Positions 22,661 to 34,600 of a stretch of 64,000 nt of DNA are shown one piece after another. This DNA comes from Acanthaster planci. Taxonomy: Eukaryota > Echinodermata > Asteroidea > Valvatida > Acanthasteridae. The stretch lies in assembly GCF_001949145.1 (NCBI RefSeq), contig NW_019091385.1:2724885-2788884 (forward strand), in the 5' to 3' direction. A program made the position numbers and the translations under genes. Below the pieces are notes generated by a model. That model was given only the letters and a program-made list of their open reading frames with translations, ran no database searches and had not been told where the DNA came from. How positions within the stretch are numbered: the stretch's first letter is position 1; the number at the start of each line of letters is the position of its first letter.

Positions 22661-25600
22661 CTGTGTTGGGGAATGAACGAAACAGAAACATTGAACAAAA
22701 AAGTGACAACTTCGTACCTTTGGGCATTCTCTCGTTCGGAGATGAAAGTCACCACTTCTTTAACACTGACTCTTAAGCTTGAAGGACATTCCAAAATTGG
22801 GGTTGCAGAGCACTTGATTTTTATGCCGCCACATCCTCTGCCTAATTTATGGAAGCTAACCAATGTCCCCTAAATGAAGCATGTCAACTTCTGGGCAAGA
22901 TTTGGCATAAAAAATTCAGCACCAACAGTTTTTAAGCAAATAAAGGTCACCAGTGCAAACACAGTAGGGCGTACATTTGTTTGTAACTGGTTAAAACATG
23001 AATCCTCATTATTTCCTGAGTGAAAACTGCAAACAAAAAAGACCCTCTGCTGAAAAGTCAGTAACACACATAACTTGTTTGTCTGGGAACGGGTCTGTTG
23101 CAATGTAAACCTGTCTGTGCTCAACATACTGCTGTTCTTAGCAGCTGGCTTTGAGCACTGGAGGGAAAAAAAAGAAAAACAGCTAAGAACAACCAAGCTT
23201 AACAAGTAACAAAGAAAGTTGACCTGAGCGTACAGGATGTCTGATACCTGGCAGAGGTGCATAAATCAAACTGGCTTCAGCAATGTGTGTGGGCCAATTG
23301 TCTGAACACCTTGCTGCTTGGTACATTACAAGGAGCAGTCAGCACGCCATTTTTTAAAGAGAAACATAAGGTGAAGACTCAGGGGGAATTCATTTTTCCC
23401 CCCTCAAGCCAGGCAAGTGTCAGGGGATCAAGGCAGTCATTGGGGAGGATCTCAATGCAAACAGACAAACTCACCATTGATAATGATCTCATTGGGAACA
23501 AACGATAACTCGGATTCGTTGTCAGCATCGCATGCATATAACGTCCTCACACAAATGTCCCTGTTGCCAAGACAACATAGCTAATTTTAGCGCATAACCG
23601 GATGAACAGAAACGGGAGTTTGAGGAGAAATGGGAGAAGAAAATTGAGGAGGAAAAAATCACACAAAAACGGGAAAAACCTTTGTGCAAAACCAACAGTT
23701 CAAAATCAAAGAAATATCCCTCGTTCCAAGATTCATGCCTGCATGTCTTATGCAGCACGTAGTACAACAGAAACATCAAGAAAAAATTCCAGAATTTGTT
23801 ATTTCCCATTCAAGACACACACGACTTATGCCTGTTACATATGAACAGTTTGGTCAGCAGTTTCCAAAACAATGCTCTTCTACAGGTGTACAATCAACAG
23901 ATCTCTCTACATTAGGTATCACCAACATTAGCTATCATCTATTAGTCTGTCTTGCTCATTAATAGTTCACATTTCTGAAACTTCATAAATCTGTTAAAAA
24001 ATGGGAAGGAAAACCAATTATTTTGAATCCTTATTGAAAAGGAAAAAACAACAAAAAAAAGTTAGGCAGTCTTTTCAGAAACCTTAGTAATAGCCTCAGA
24101 ACAAAAAAAAGATCATTACTTGCACAAGTGACTTTCCGCTATGACCCTTTAATTGGCAGAAACATGTAAAGAAAAAGGCTTTTCATGTGCATTCCGGAAG
24201 TTCAAAGGTCAACTCTACTGTGAGCGTAACAACAAAACAATAAATAAAGGAAGAGGCTTTTCTTAATTTGTTATTAGAAGAGTTACAGATCTGATGACCA
24301 CAGGCACATTAACAAGCAGACACAAGGGGGCTTTTTTCTTTTCCATGCAATGCACTTATCTCATGCTCATGCATCTCACTTACTTTTTACTAGGATCTGA
24401 CTCAATTAAGCGCCTAATTTCACTTTTGGGAGGTTGGAATCCAGAAGTATCAGAACTGCTGGATCTGAGGCAAGGTCAGGAATAAACAAAAACAAAATCA
24501 CGGTGAAAAAAAAAACATCGTTTTTGACAGTTTGACTTCATGGCAGTCCATTTTTTTTTCACATGGCATGCACAGTATGTTGTGAGCATGAGATGTTTCA
24601 TGTTGAAGTCTGGATTCCATGATGAGCGACAAAAGGAGAAGTGCACTGCACAATGGCCAATGGGGAGTCTATATGGAAGTTGACACATGTACACGGATGA
24701 TGCGGATGACCATGGACTTCTTCTGTCAAGATCTTCTGTCAAGACATTTACAAAATCATATAATGTGGCGATGTGACACTCACTTTGATCAGGACAAAGC
24801 AAGCTGCTCTATTCTACGTTATATTTTTATCACTAACAGCAAGGGTCATGATAGGTTGGGTTTAAAAGTATTCAGATTTCACTGCACAATGTGGGTGAAT
24901 GTATGGACCCTAAGACATTTTGTTTGTCAGCAACTGACAGGTATGGAAAGATATCTAACACAGTCTAAGCATGGATCTGGCAGATCTAAGAGCAGGGGAC
25001 AACTGAGGCCATGAGCCCTATGACGGGCAAAAGCACATATTGTTCTTGAAACAGAATGAGGGCCAAGTATGAGAGACTATTTCAATTCCCATCCTTTGCA
25101 AATGGTGCAACCCCCCAAATCCCCCCCCCCAAAAAAAAGGCCACAAGGTTACATTAAGAAATTCCCCAAGTTCTCGGGTACTCCCAAAGAAATGTTCCCC
25201 ACCCCCCCCCAAAAAAAATGGTTTCTGGATCAGCCTTCATGTAATAATTGTTGAGTCCTTATAACAATCACCAGCAAATCTCAACCTAAACATAGAGAGG
25301 CTCAACTTCAATGTCAACTCTTGAAGTTCATCCCATTCAGAAATTTCTCCAATGATATGGCTGGTATCTGACTCTATACCTGATGGACAGAGGCTATGTC
25401 TACACTTTAATAGCTTCTCACTGAGTGATATCAGTTGTCAATTGGGATGTGTCCGGAAGGAAGTACTGATACCACAAACTGGTTTAAATGTTCATACTCT
25501 TTGAAACGCTGTAGCTGATCCTTTTCTCATGGAAGCACAGTGACATTAGTAATGGCTGATGAGGTGGGGACAACAAAGAGGCTTTTTCTAATTAACAAAT

Positions 25601-28600
25601 AAAAAAAAAACCTATAAAGCTGTCAATTCGTTTTTGGTTGAAACGAATTTGTGGTTTTTATTTTTGTTTGGATATCTGTGATCAATCTAAGTTGTCACAA
25701 GGTGGTATATCAATTAATACTGTCAATCATGCTCTACTTTGTGCACTTGAAAACATGGTGTAATTAAACAAGTGTTTTACTAACTTGAAAAGGATTATCT
25801 ACAGGAAGGACTAGATTTAGTTTTAACTCCAAAGTTCAAATTTCAGAACCCCATCAGCTCTCAAATACAACAATAAGCAGAATTGTGTCAAGATTTATCA
25901 AGATTGCCTGTTGGGGATGTTTCAACTATATTAGTTTAACAATCAAAGTTATCAGTAGTGACATCCAACTGAATAAGTACTGGCAGCTGGTGAATGCCTA
26001 TAAAGTGCAAAAGCTCCTGTGTATTTGGAAAAAGGTTAGCTGTTAGTTACACATACGAATGTGTATTTTCCTTGCATTGGGAAAAATGGAAGCGTGCAGT
26101 GTGTTGGTCCTGCATCATGTTTGCCTTCTACTCCATACCACTGAACAAATCGCTAACAAAATGTTGGTGACCTCAACACTTTTGGGAGGGTGCGGAGGTG
26201 GTTGTCTGTTTCTAGGTTTGTATGGGTCAGCTGCGATGAGAAGTGGCGGACTTACTGTGAGGCTGATGAGGAACTCGTATTGGAGCTGGCGGAAGCACTC
26301 TTGTTGCGAATCTGAACATCTCTGCTCTCCCTATCAAATCTGTGTGTGGAGAGGGGAACGTTGAATGTGAGAGATTTCGAGTCAAAGTTAACACGGTCCT
26401 TCCATCATCTGCCAACACTGGTGAACTTGGTTAAAACCCTAGCCAATGTCCCCATGTGGCCTTTTTGAAAGTATAAACCTGATTCCATAGCTTTCCTTTG
26501 CCAATCTCTCCCATCCTGTGCCCTCTTAATTATCTTCTCATCTCCCAAGCAGTGACTCAAAATAACTGCTCAATCTTCCATTCTACTTACCTAACTTATT
26601 TCCAGGGCAGTTTTCAAACAATCCATTGCCTGTCACCAGAGAGGGCCTTTCCATACAATATGTGTTGTCAAAAAATCCTTAGTTTTTTTTACAATATTAG
26701 ACTCTTGAGAGAATTGTGAACCAAACTTCATAGTACCAACAAAATACACTCACATTTCATCTGCTCTCGCTAACGGAGGCCTTGTTATAGTGCTGGGTGC
26801 ACCTTCATATGAAACAGGAGTAAAAAAGTTGTATTTAAATGTCAAACAAGAACGAACAAAGGGTAGAGACAGAATTGCTTCAATGCAAACAAAAAAACTG
26901 CACAGGTCTTGCGAGGAACAAATACACAGGTATAAACAACACACGTCAAGAACCAGAATGAACCAATAAGCAATAACACAACATGTCACAAAACTTCACA
27001 GTTTGGCAAGCCAAGAATACTTGCTCATGTATGCGATTTTGCAGAACTGTGCTGACATAATGTTAACATATTTCAAGCCCAATTGACACAGACAGCTTTG
27101 ACTGCAAACAGAGTGTAAAAGACACAAAGACCAAGTGACAGACACTATGTGTGCACTGCAGCCGCCACCAAAGCTTAACACACTAATTACTTCTTCCACA
27201 AGAATACACCAGTCCCCCTTACATCAAGGGCAAAATATCATTGAACTGCAAAGCAGGGAAGATCTGCTGAAGACAAGGAACATTTTCTCGGCTATGTTTG
27301 CTATTCTTTGTTGTCAGGCCTCCATCCAACATTTTGGAGTGAAACTATTTACAGTGTGAGTATGCATCCTTCAAAATTGAAAGTCTGGCCAGAATTGACA
27401 AACAGCTCAAGTCCTTGGCAACAAAGGGGCAGATTGGGAAGACATAGTAAGTACGTAAATATACCATGCAATGCAAAGTTTGGTTAGTGGGGTAAAAGGC
27501 TAACACAAAGCAACAGAAGTACAACTCAAGGAGACTTAAAACTTCAAAGAAACAAATCTACAGGACTGAAAACAGTTAATTCTGACAAATTACGAGAAGG
27601 TGTAACGACCGTGTATCTTCCATCTTGCACAAATCACCATACATGTGTGGTATTACATCTCAACAACTTCTGAGTAAGACTTTCTGGTGTCTTAACACTG
27701 AAACAGCAGAGCCAGACTATTTAACAATTTTGAAGTAGGTGTCCCCTGATGAGCCAAACAACATGCCAAATATCATTCCAATGACATAACACAAAGAGAA
27801 ACCTGCTAAACTCATCATTGCTTGCAGTTGAAAAGGGACATTTTCATGCAAACTTATAAGAAAAACAATGATACCCATCTATGTATTAAAAAAGAATAAG
27901 CTGCGTACTTGATGAGGATACTTTAAACAATTTCACTCTGCATCGAAACATCAAGATTTATCCATGAAAAAAGCAGCAACATCTACTTAGAGTGATTCCT
28001 GTCAGCTACAGACATGTTACGGTTAATAACTGTTGGTCATCTATAATATCGCCATGGTGAAAGGGATACTTTTTAACTCAGTCTGGCTACATGTCATTCC
28101 ATATAAGCATAGTAACCCTGGGGCACAAGATAACCAGCCGACTGTGTAGTTAGTAATACCATAACATGCAAGGATCCAGTTATTGCTTTAACCAAAACTT
28201 GTCATCCACCAAGGAAGTCCAACAGCTTGTGGAAGGCCATCTAGTGGGCTATTTGATGGACTTTGTCACAAGTTGTGTCGGACTCAAGACAATATGGCAG
28301 AACCAAGACAAGGAAAAAACAAAGCAGCTATGGCAAAATGACACCAGGTTTTCTATGCTTGACTGTACAGAGTGATCAACAGGGTTTGTCAAGTGAAGCT
28401 CTCCAGGAAGCCAGAATTACTGCCTGAAATGATGTGACCATGTTTGGACAACACGTACAGTCCCCAAACAAAAAAAACAAAACCAAACTTTGGCAACGAA
28501 ACAAAGTTACTGCACAATTTTCATGCACTAAACAAACTGTTCACTCATCCACAGCTTGTTGTTAGAATGGTAAATGACACAAAAGGCAGCCGGCCAGGTT

Positions 28601-31600
28601 ACCTTCTGAAAGTCAACTGACTTTCAGAAGGTAGTCAACTGAGTTACCTTTGACAGGCTGAGCCAGATCACCTGGTTGCCTCAATATAGGCATGATAGAC
28701 AACTGCCTGTTATCCTCAAGACTTCCAGGCAGACTCAACGGTGGTGTCTTGCCTGGTTTGCCAGGAAGAAGGATCAACAAGAAATTTGAAAGGAAAGTGA
28801 GAAGTTGTTATCAAGTCGTTTCAAAGTAATTCTTCAAGACAACTAACTTATCCTTTACAAGAGGTTCTGGGAAAGTTGGTCTTTTACAAGACCAAATACA
28901 TGAAACACGTCGTCTCCTTAAACAATCACCAAAAAGGAGTGAAGAGAAACACTGAGAAAATTAAACCTATTTAATCTACTACTTTTAAATAGTTAATTCA
29001 GTATTATATTGGTTGTTTTAGGCCTACAGCTCAGGTTAGTATCCCCAACTTGCAAGTTTGCTATCACAACACAGGCAGCATATATTGACCCTGTGCACAG
29101 TGAATGTAGACATTGCATACCTACTACTTAAAAAAATGGATAACAAATGAAGAATACTTCTGTTGACAAGGGGGGTAATTTTGTATAATATTACCCAAGT
29201 TTAACATCCAGTTATATGTAGGCCGGTACACCCATCTAGTGTTCAGTCCTGACAGACACATGCACTTTCTTCTCACATTCAAATCATATTTTTTTTTCTG
29301 TTCTTGTTTCCAGGGCTAAAAGCTGTAGTGAACCTTGGAACAAGTCCTTGGTTTCTTATCATTAGATAGCCATACTACAGAAAGTATTATTGTCAGAGAG
29401 TGCCACTGTGCACAGGGCCAATGTGCTGATGTACAGAACGGCCAGCCAAGCACCTGATCAATTCTGAAGCTCATTCAGTATAACTGAACATATCACACAC
29501 ATATCAGCCTCAAGCATAGCAGTTAACACGCCATCATTCTGTAGCTTAATGCAATTTTCCACATTGAAGCAATAACACCGTAAGGCAGCCTCGGCCAACA
29601 GAAATCAAGACTGACTGAAAAAGAGCAGCTCCATCAAAACAAGATACATGTAGGATTATCAAATGCACAACGTTGAAAGAAATGGTGAACTCAATGCCAT
29701 GATTAAAAAGCAAACGAGGCAATACAAATGCAAAAACAACAAGCCACAGAACACTCTATCTACAGTACCAGTCAAGGAAAAAATACAGGAAGGGAGATTC
29801 TTCTGTCTTCCAAATGTTTGGCCCATCTCAGGACAGCTAACTTCTTCGAAAGTTTTCTACGACCAACAGCAATTCTGTGAATATTCAAGATACTGCCAAT
29901 ACTGACTCCTACATTGAACAATGTTGAACAACTACTGCGAAATACACAGGCTGCAAGGCTTCTGTGGCTCTTAAAGTGCCATTCTTGCACCAAAAATTTT
30001 TCTCAAAGACACTATTAAATTCAACCATACTGGACATTCTTCAATGGAAGATTTTCAAAACGAGTGAGAAAACTCACTTCCGTTGACTGCCAGGTTTATG
30101 CAATTTACTTTGGAAGATGCTTACAAGTAGACTGACTAATTTCAGGAGAAACAGTTACAGCAGTGGAACCAGTTCAAAAGTCATGAGCAAGTTTTGAAAG
30201 TGAGTTGCACATGCACTATGGCAAGCCGAAGCCAGAGTATCCAGTTGGTTCATGAGTATTTGATGTGTCCTGATCACCTGCACATGACCATGGTTCCACT
30301 GCAGTAAACGCTGCAAGTTTTTATCACCAAACTAGTCTGTCATTGACACAAAGATCGAATTACACAAGAGCAAGAAAACTTACACGCGACAAAATGACAC
30401 GATACTTGTACAACGGAAGAGCTAATATACACAATGCCATGCCATGCAACGTGGAACTTAAAACCAAAACTTCCAACTTGACATATGACCTCCCCAAGAA
30501 AGTAAATACCTCAAAAATATGAAGGATGTTAACAAACAAAGGAACTTCTAGGAGCGACAAAAAATGAGTCAATGCATAAAAAAGCTGAAGACTCAGTCAT
30601 GTAAAAAAAACACTCTGATGCAGAGTGTTGGCATCTATAGTCTGCAATTTTCTTTTTACCGTGGTATGTGTGGTACTTGGGGTATTTCCGCATTTGAATG
30701 GACCTCCAGAAGACTGATGGCAATGGCAGCATTAATGGAGGGGGGGAAAAATGAGGGATAAGTCGAACAATTATGGACATGGGTGACAGGAGGGTGTAAA
30801 GAGAGGAAATATGAAAACAGGCAAGGAAATGTGGGGAGGGGGAGGTTAAAAATGGTGATATTGATTCGGGGAACAGTGTAAGTAGAAGATGATGGACAGT
30901 TGGACGGATGAAGCATGGATGGGCACATAGACAGAGGGTGGATGGGTTATAGTGGGATACAAGTAATGTGTGTGGACGGATCATGATTGATAAGTTGGTA
31001 AGATAAGTAGTGGATGGGTAAAATAAATAGTGGCGGATACATGTGGATACGTTGATGTGATACAAAAAGTAGGAAATGGTGGATTAATTTGAGTGGTTAA
31101 TTAAACATGGAGATGTATGAACGGTTAATGGATGAGGTCGTCAAATATGTAAAGGAAAATATGAAAGAGATGAAATAAGCGGATGTAAGGACAACGCATG
31201 AAAAGCAATGAATCAACAAATTGTGGATTGATATTAAGGATAAAAATATTCAGGAGTAAAACCCCATGTAAAGAGATGAAGTACAGGTGGCAGATGCGGT
31301 AACAAAATCATAGTGTTCAACCATTTTCATGCAGAGGTTCAGAAGAGGGTGTGGGACCAATCAGAGATGGAGAAAGAGAGAGAGAGAGAGAAATGGAATG
31401 AAAGAAAAAAATGGCAAAGGGTTAGTAGATGATTGCACAGGTCATCAATGCGTATAGCAATGCAATGACAGATGTCAATCTTTCTCTTGGCAAACAAAAA
31501 CCCAGATGTCAGAATTACTGACCATACACTTGAAAGGATGTAGGTATTTGTAATTCATGAAGAGAAGAATCCCTTCCCTTAATCCTCTTGTTTTTGGGTG

Positions 31601-34600
31601 GACAAGCTCTGCTCCGTGCAATTATGCATGAGTTTCAAGCTTTCTTTTTTTTCAGAGACTTGAAAACAAAAATGAAATCACCCATTTTTACTGCATCAGT
31701 CCAGACAGGAGACCAGACAGACCAGGAACCAGACTAGTAAAGGCATCCCAAAATAACTTGCATGCACGGAGCGAGCAAAAAGCCACATGCTAAAAATGCT
31801 CATTTTGCATTTGTTCTCTTCTTCTCACAAGCAGAGCTTTGCTATAAATGCATGCAGCATTTCAGTATCAAAAATATTCAGCCATTCTGTTTCCCATCTG
31901 TTAAGAATCTGCCCACACAACACAGAGATTACTGAAAATTAATTAAGCTCTAGTGCTTAAAGGGAATAGAGAGATTTAGAAATGATTATGTGATTTTCTT
32001 TTTCAGATAAGTAGTAATCATCCACCAAGAATCAGAGGCCCGAGACTTCCAAGGCACCAGGGATGCGGAACTGAAGACTCTTACAGAAAAAAACTTACAC
32101 TGGGGCTCTGTCTGCCTCGTTAGTTTGGGAGTACCTTCCCCAGGTGCTTGGAGAGTTTGTATCAACAGGGTGAGCCTCGTTAGTTGGGTTGTACAAATGG
32201 TGTTCTTACAGAAAGAGTTGGTTTTGCAGACCTTCTTTAATCACTGCTCAATTCCTTTGGAATCTAGTTCAAATTTTGAGTTCTGCAAGTGAAACCACTG
32301 ACAGTGATTCCTTGAAAGCACGGTCAAAATTGGTTGTAACATTTGGCATTCTATTCGGAATGGTCATCAGCCGATCAGCGCACTTAAAAAGCCTTGGGTA
32401 TGACAAAGACAGCCAATGTCAGAGTAAACCAACTTGATAAACTGTCTCTTCAATTATAGAAATAATACTACCAGGCCTTTTCCCTATAGTTTAATCCACA
32501 GACAAACCCCCTAAGACCCTTCTAACCAAATAAAAAAAGGTCGAAGTCACGAGGCAAATCATGCTCATTCCTGGTACCAATCTCTTTATTACCCAGGGGA
32601 GAGGGCTGTCTCTCCTGCACTCGGTTGCCAAAGAAAAAAGTGTAAATTTTCCTGATGGAGGGTGGTGTGCCTCTGGGTAAGGAATCTAACCCTGAGAGGA
32701 AGTAAAGACATGGCAGTGGTATGTAACATTGAGACTTGGGCTTGGACCAACTATTAGATCAGCATAGAGGTGTTTACAGCTCGCATAAAATCAAACTGTT
32801 GAAAGACCGAAGTACTTCCAGATTTGGCCAACGTAGTCAGGATTATGTTTAAAGAGGCTTGACTGGAGTTTGGTTGTACAATGCATCCTGTACTTGAGGT
32901 TTTTCCAGAGTAAAAAAGAAACATGCGGGACATGTATGCTACATCGAACTGCCATTCTCAAAATATACCTCAAGGAGATAACAGAATATCCTTTGTAATT
33001 TGAAGTGAATTCCTTATTGGTCGTTATTCAGACTTATACTCAAGTCTACATGCCCTTGTTCAGACATAGATTTGGTGTTGTTGCTTGTAAGTGGTGTTCA
33101 ATATCAATGCAGACTAAAAGTTTGATGATTGCGTGAAGGAAAGTGTCCAAAGCATCAAATAATCTGAGGAATTTAGACTTGGATGAGGACCCAGATTTAA
33201 AGGTCATGTTTCAGCTTGCAGTACTAGAGCATACGAATTTCAGGACTCCAATTTTGTTTGAGCAGCCAAAAGTTTTGAAAGCTGAAAAGCTTATGGACCC
33301 AGACAGTCAGTGTAAGGACAGGTACCCTAGTGTGCACCATACCCTCATTTACAACTCTTTCCAGTTTGACACAAGAACACTCAGCAGGTGGATCCTTACC
33401 TGTTGACAGTGAGTTGGCCTTCTTATTGGTTGGTGGTGAGGAGCTGGATGAGTGAGTTGAGATGGAGGACTGGGAGCTGATGGATTCCCGACTGCTGCTG
33501 GAACTGTACTGAGGTTCCACTGTAAGGTCAAGGGTGAGGATGGGTTTGGGGAAGACAAAAAATCAGGACAAAAATGCCTCACGTTCAGACAACACCTCTT
33601 TAAGATTTTGTTTCCAACAGACATGTGAACTGAATACAATTTTACTCTTCTGCACAACCTAACAGTGAACAGCCTAAACAGTGGCGGGGGTGGGGTTGAA
33701 CCCAGAAGACAACCTTCAATCTGTGGCCACAGATGAAGCACGGCAGCGAGCAAAGATGCGAGAACTGCACTGGTTATTACTCATAGGTTTATCCCAGTTT
33801 GAAAATGGAGTGTTTCTGGTGGAAGTGAATGCAGTTTCTGCATGCTTCTTGTAAGCAAGATGAAAACTGGGGGGTTGGAACCTCTCTTAACCACTTGCCG
33901 CTAGGGACTCGGGTTTCGGGCACCGTGTGTTTATACGCGTGGCTGGGGTCTCCGAAAACGGACAAAGGGAACTGGGCCTTGTAACAAAAGACTCGGAACA
34001 AAAGACCAGGCTGCTGGGCATTACTGACATTTTTTCACTCTCAATAGTGGAGATAATCCAGCCTTGTTTTGCGAGCGGATTACCACCATGGACAAAAGCG
34101 CTCCAACACCGCAGCAATCAGCCACACAGCACCACTGCATGCTTATCAGGCCCCTATTGAAAAGAGGTCAGCAGCGCACTGTGCCAGGTTCATATACAAA
34201 AGAATGGTACATAACACCGCACAATCCAGGCCCTTTTTACAAGGCTGCAGGCCTGGCTGAAATACTCGGGCATCAATAGATTTTGTCTGTCAGACTAGAG
34301 TGGCCCCAAAACAGTAATTCATGTTGGTGTAAACGTCCATTAATTGAAATGATGAATTTTGAAAGAATTTTGAAAACTGAAAATCTTGAAAAAGTCCCGA
34401 TTATGTGCACTGCTTTTTAAAACCACCCGGCAGCAAGTGGTTAAGGTGTGCAAGATTTTCTTTGCCCTTTTCCTTTTACAGAGTGCCAAGTGCACAGCCG
34501 AATAGTAAAAAAAAAAACTTGAACAAACAAAACAAGTAGAAATAATCATTTTGATGACAGAATGGATAAGTAGCGCTCGTCCTGCAAAATGTGAAATGCA

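Larger units (their letters stand above)
22661..26753 (-). other. Rho-GAP introns around the SH3 and linker exons
   Basis: Introns 22661-23474, 23561-24383, 24465-26255 and 26340-26753 are AT-rich. A C-run/A-run repeat is seen at ~25,083-25,240. No further coding exon is needed, since the phases close without one. Confidence 0.6.
26803..33399 (-). other. Rho-GAP intron (6.6 kb)
   Basis: It contains a perfect hairpin at 28600-28633, a G-rich GGATG-like degenerate tract at ~30,715-31,070 and a GA run at 31,375-31,391. The long minus-strand frame at 30,529-31,065 is the complement of the G-rich tract and is not considered coding. Confidence 0.6.

Noticed and set aside
30529-31065. 178-residue minus-strand open frame
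   Set aside because: It is the complement of a decayed G-rich repeat tract inside an intron. No domain, poor codon character, no splice support.
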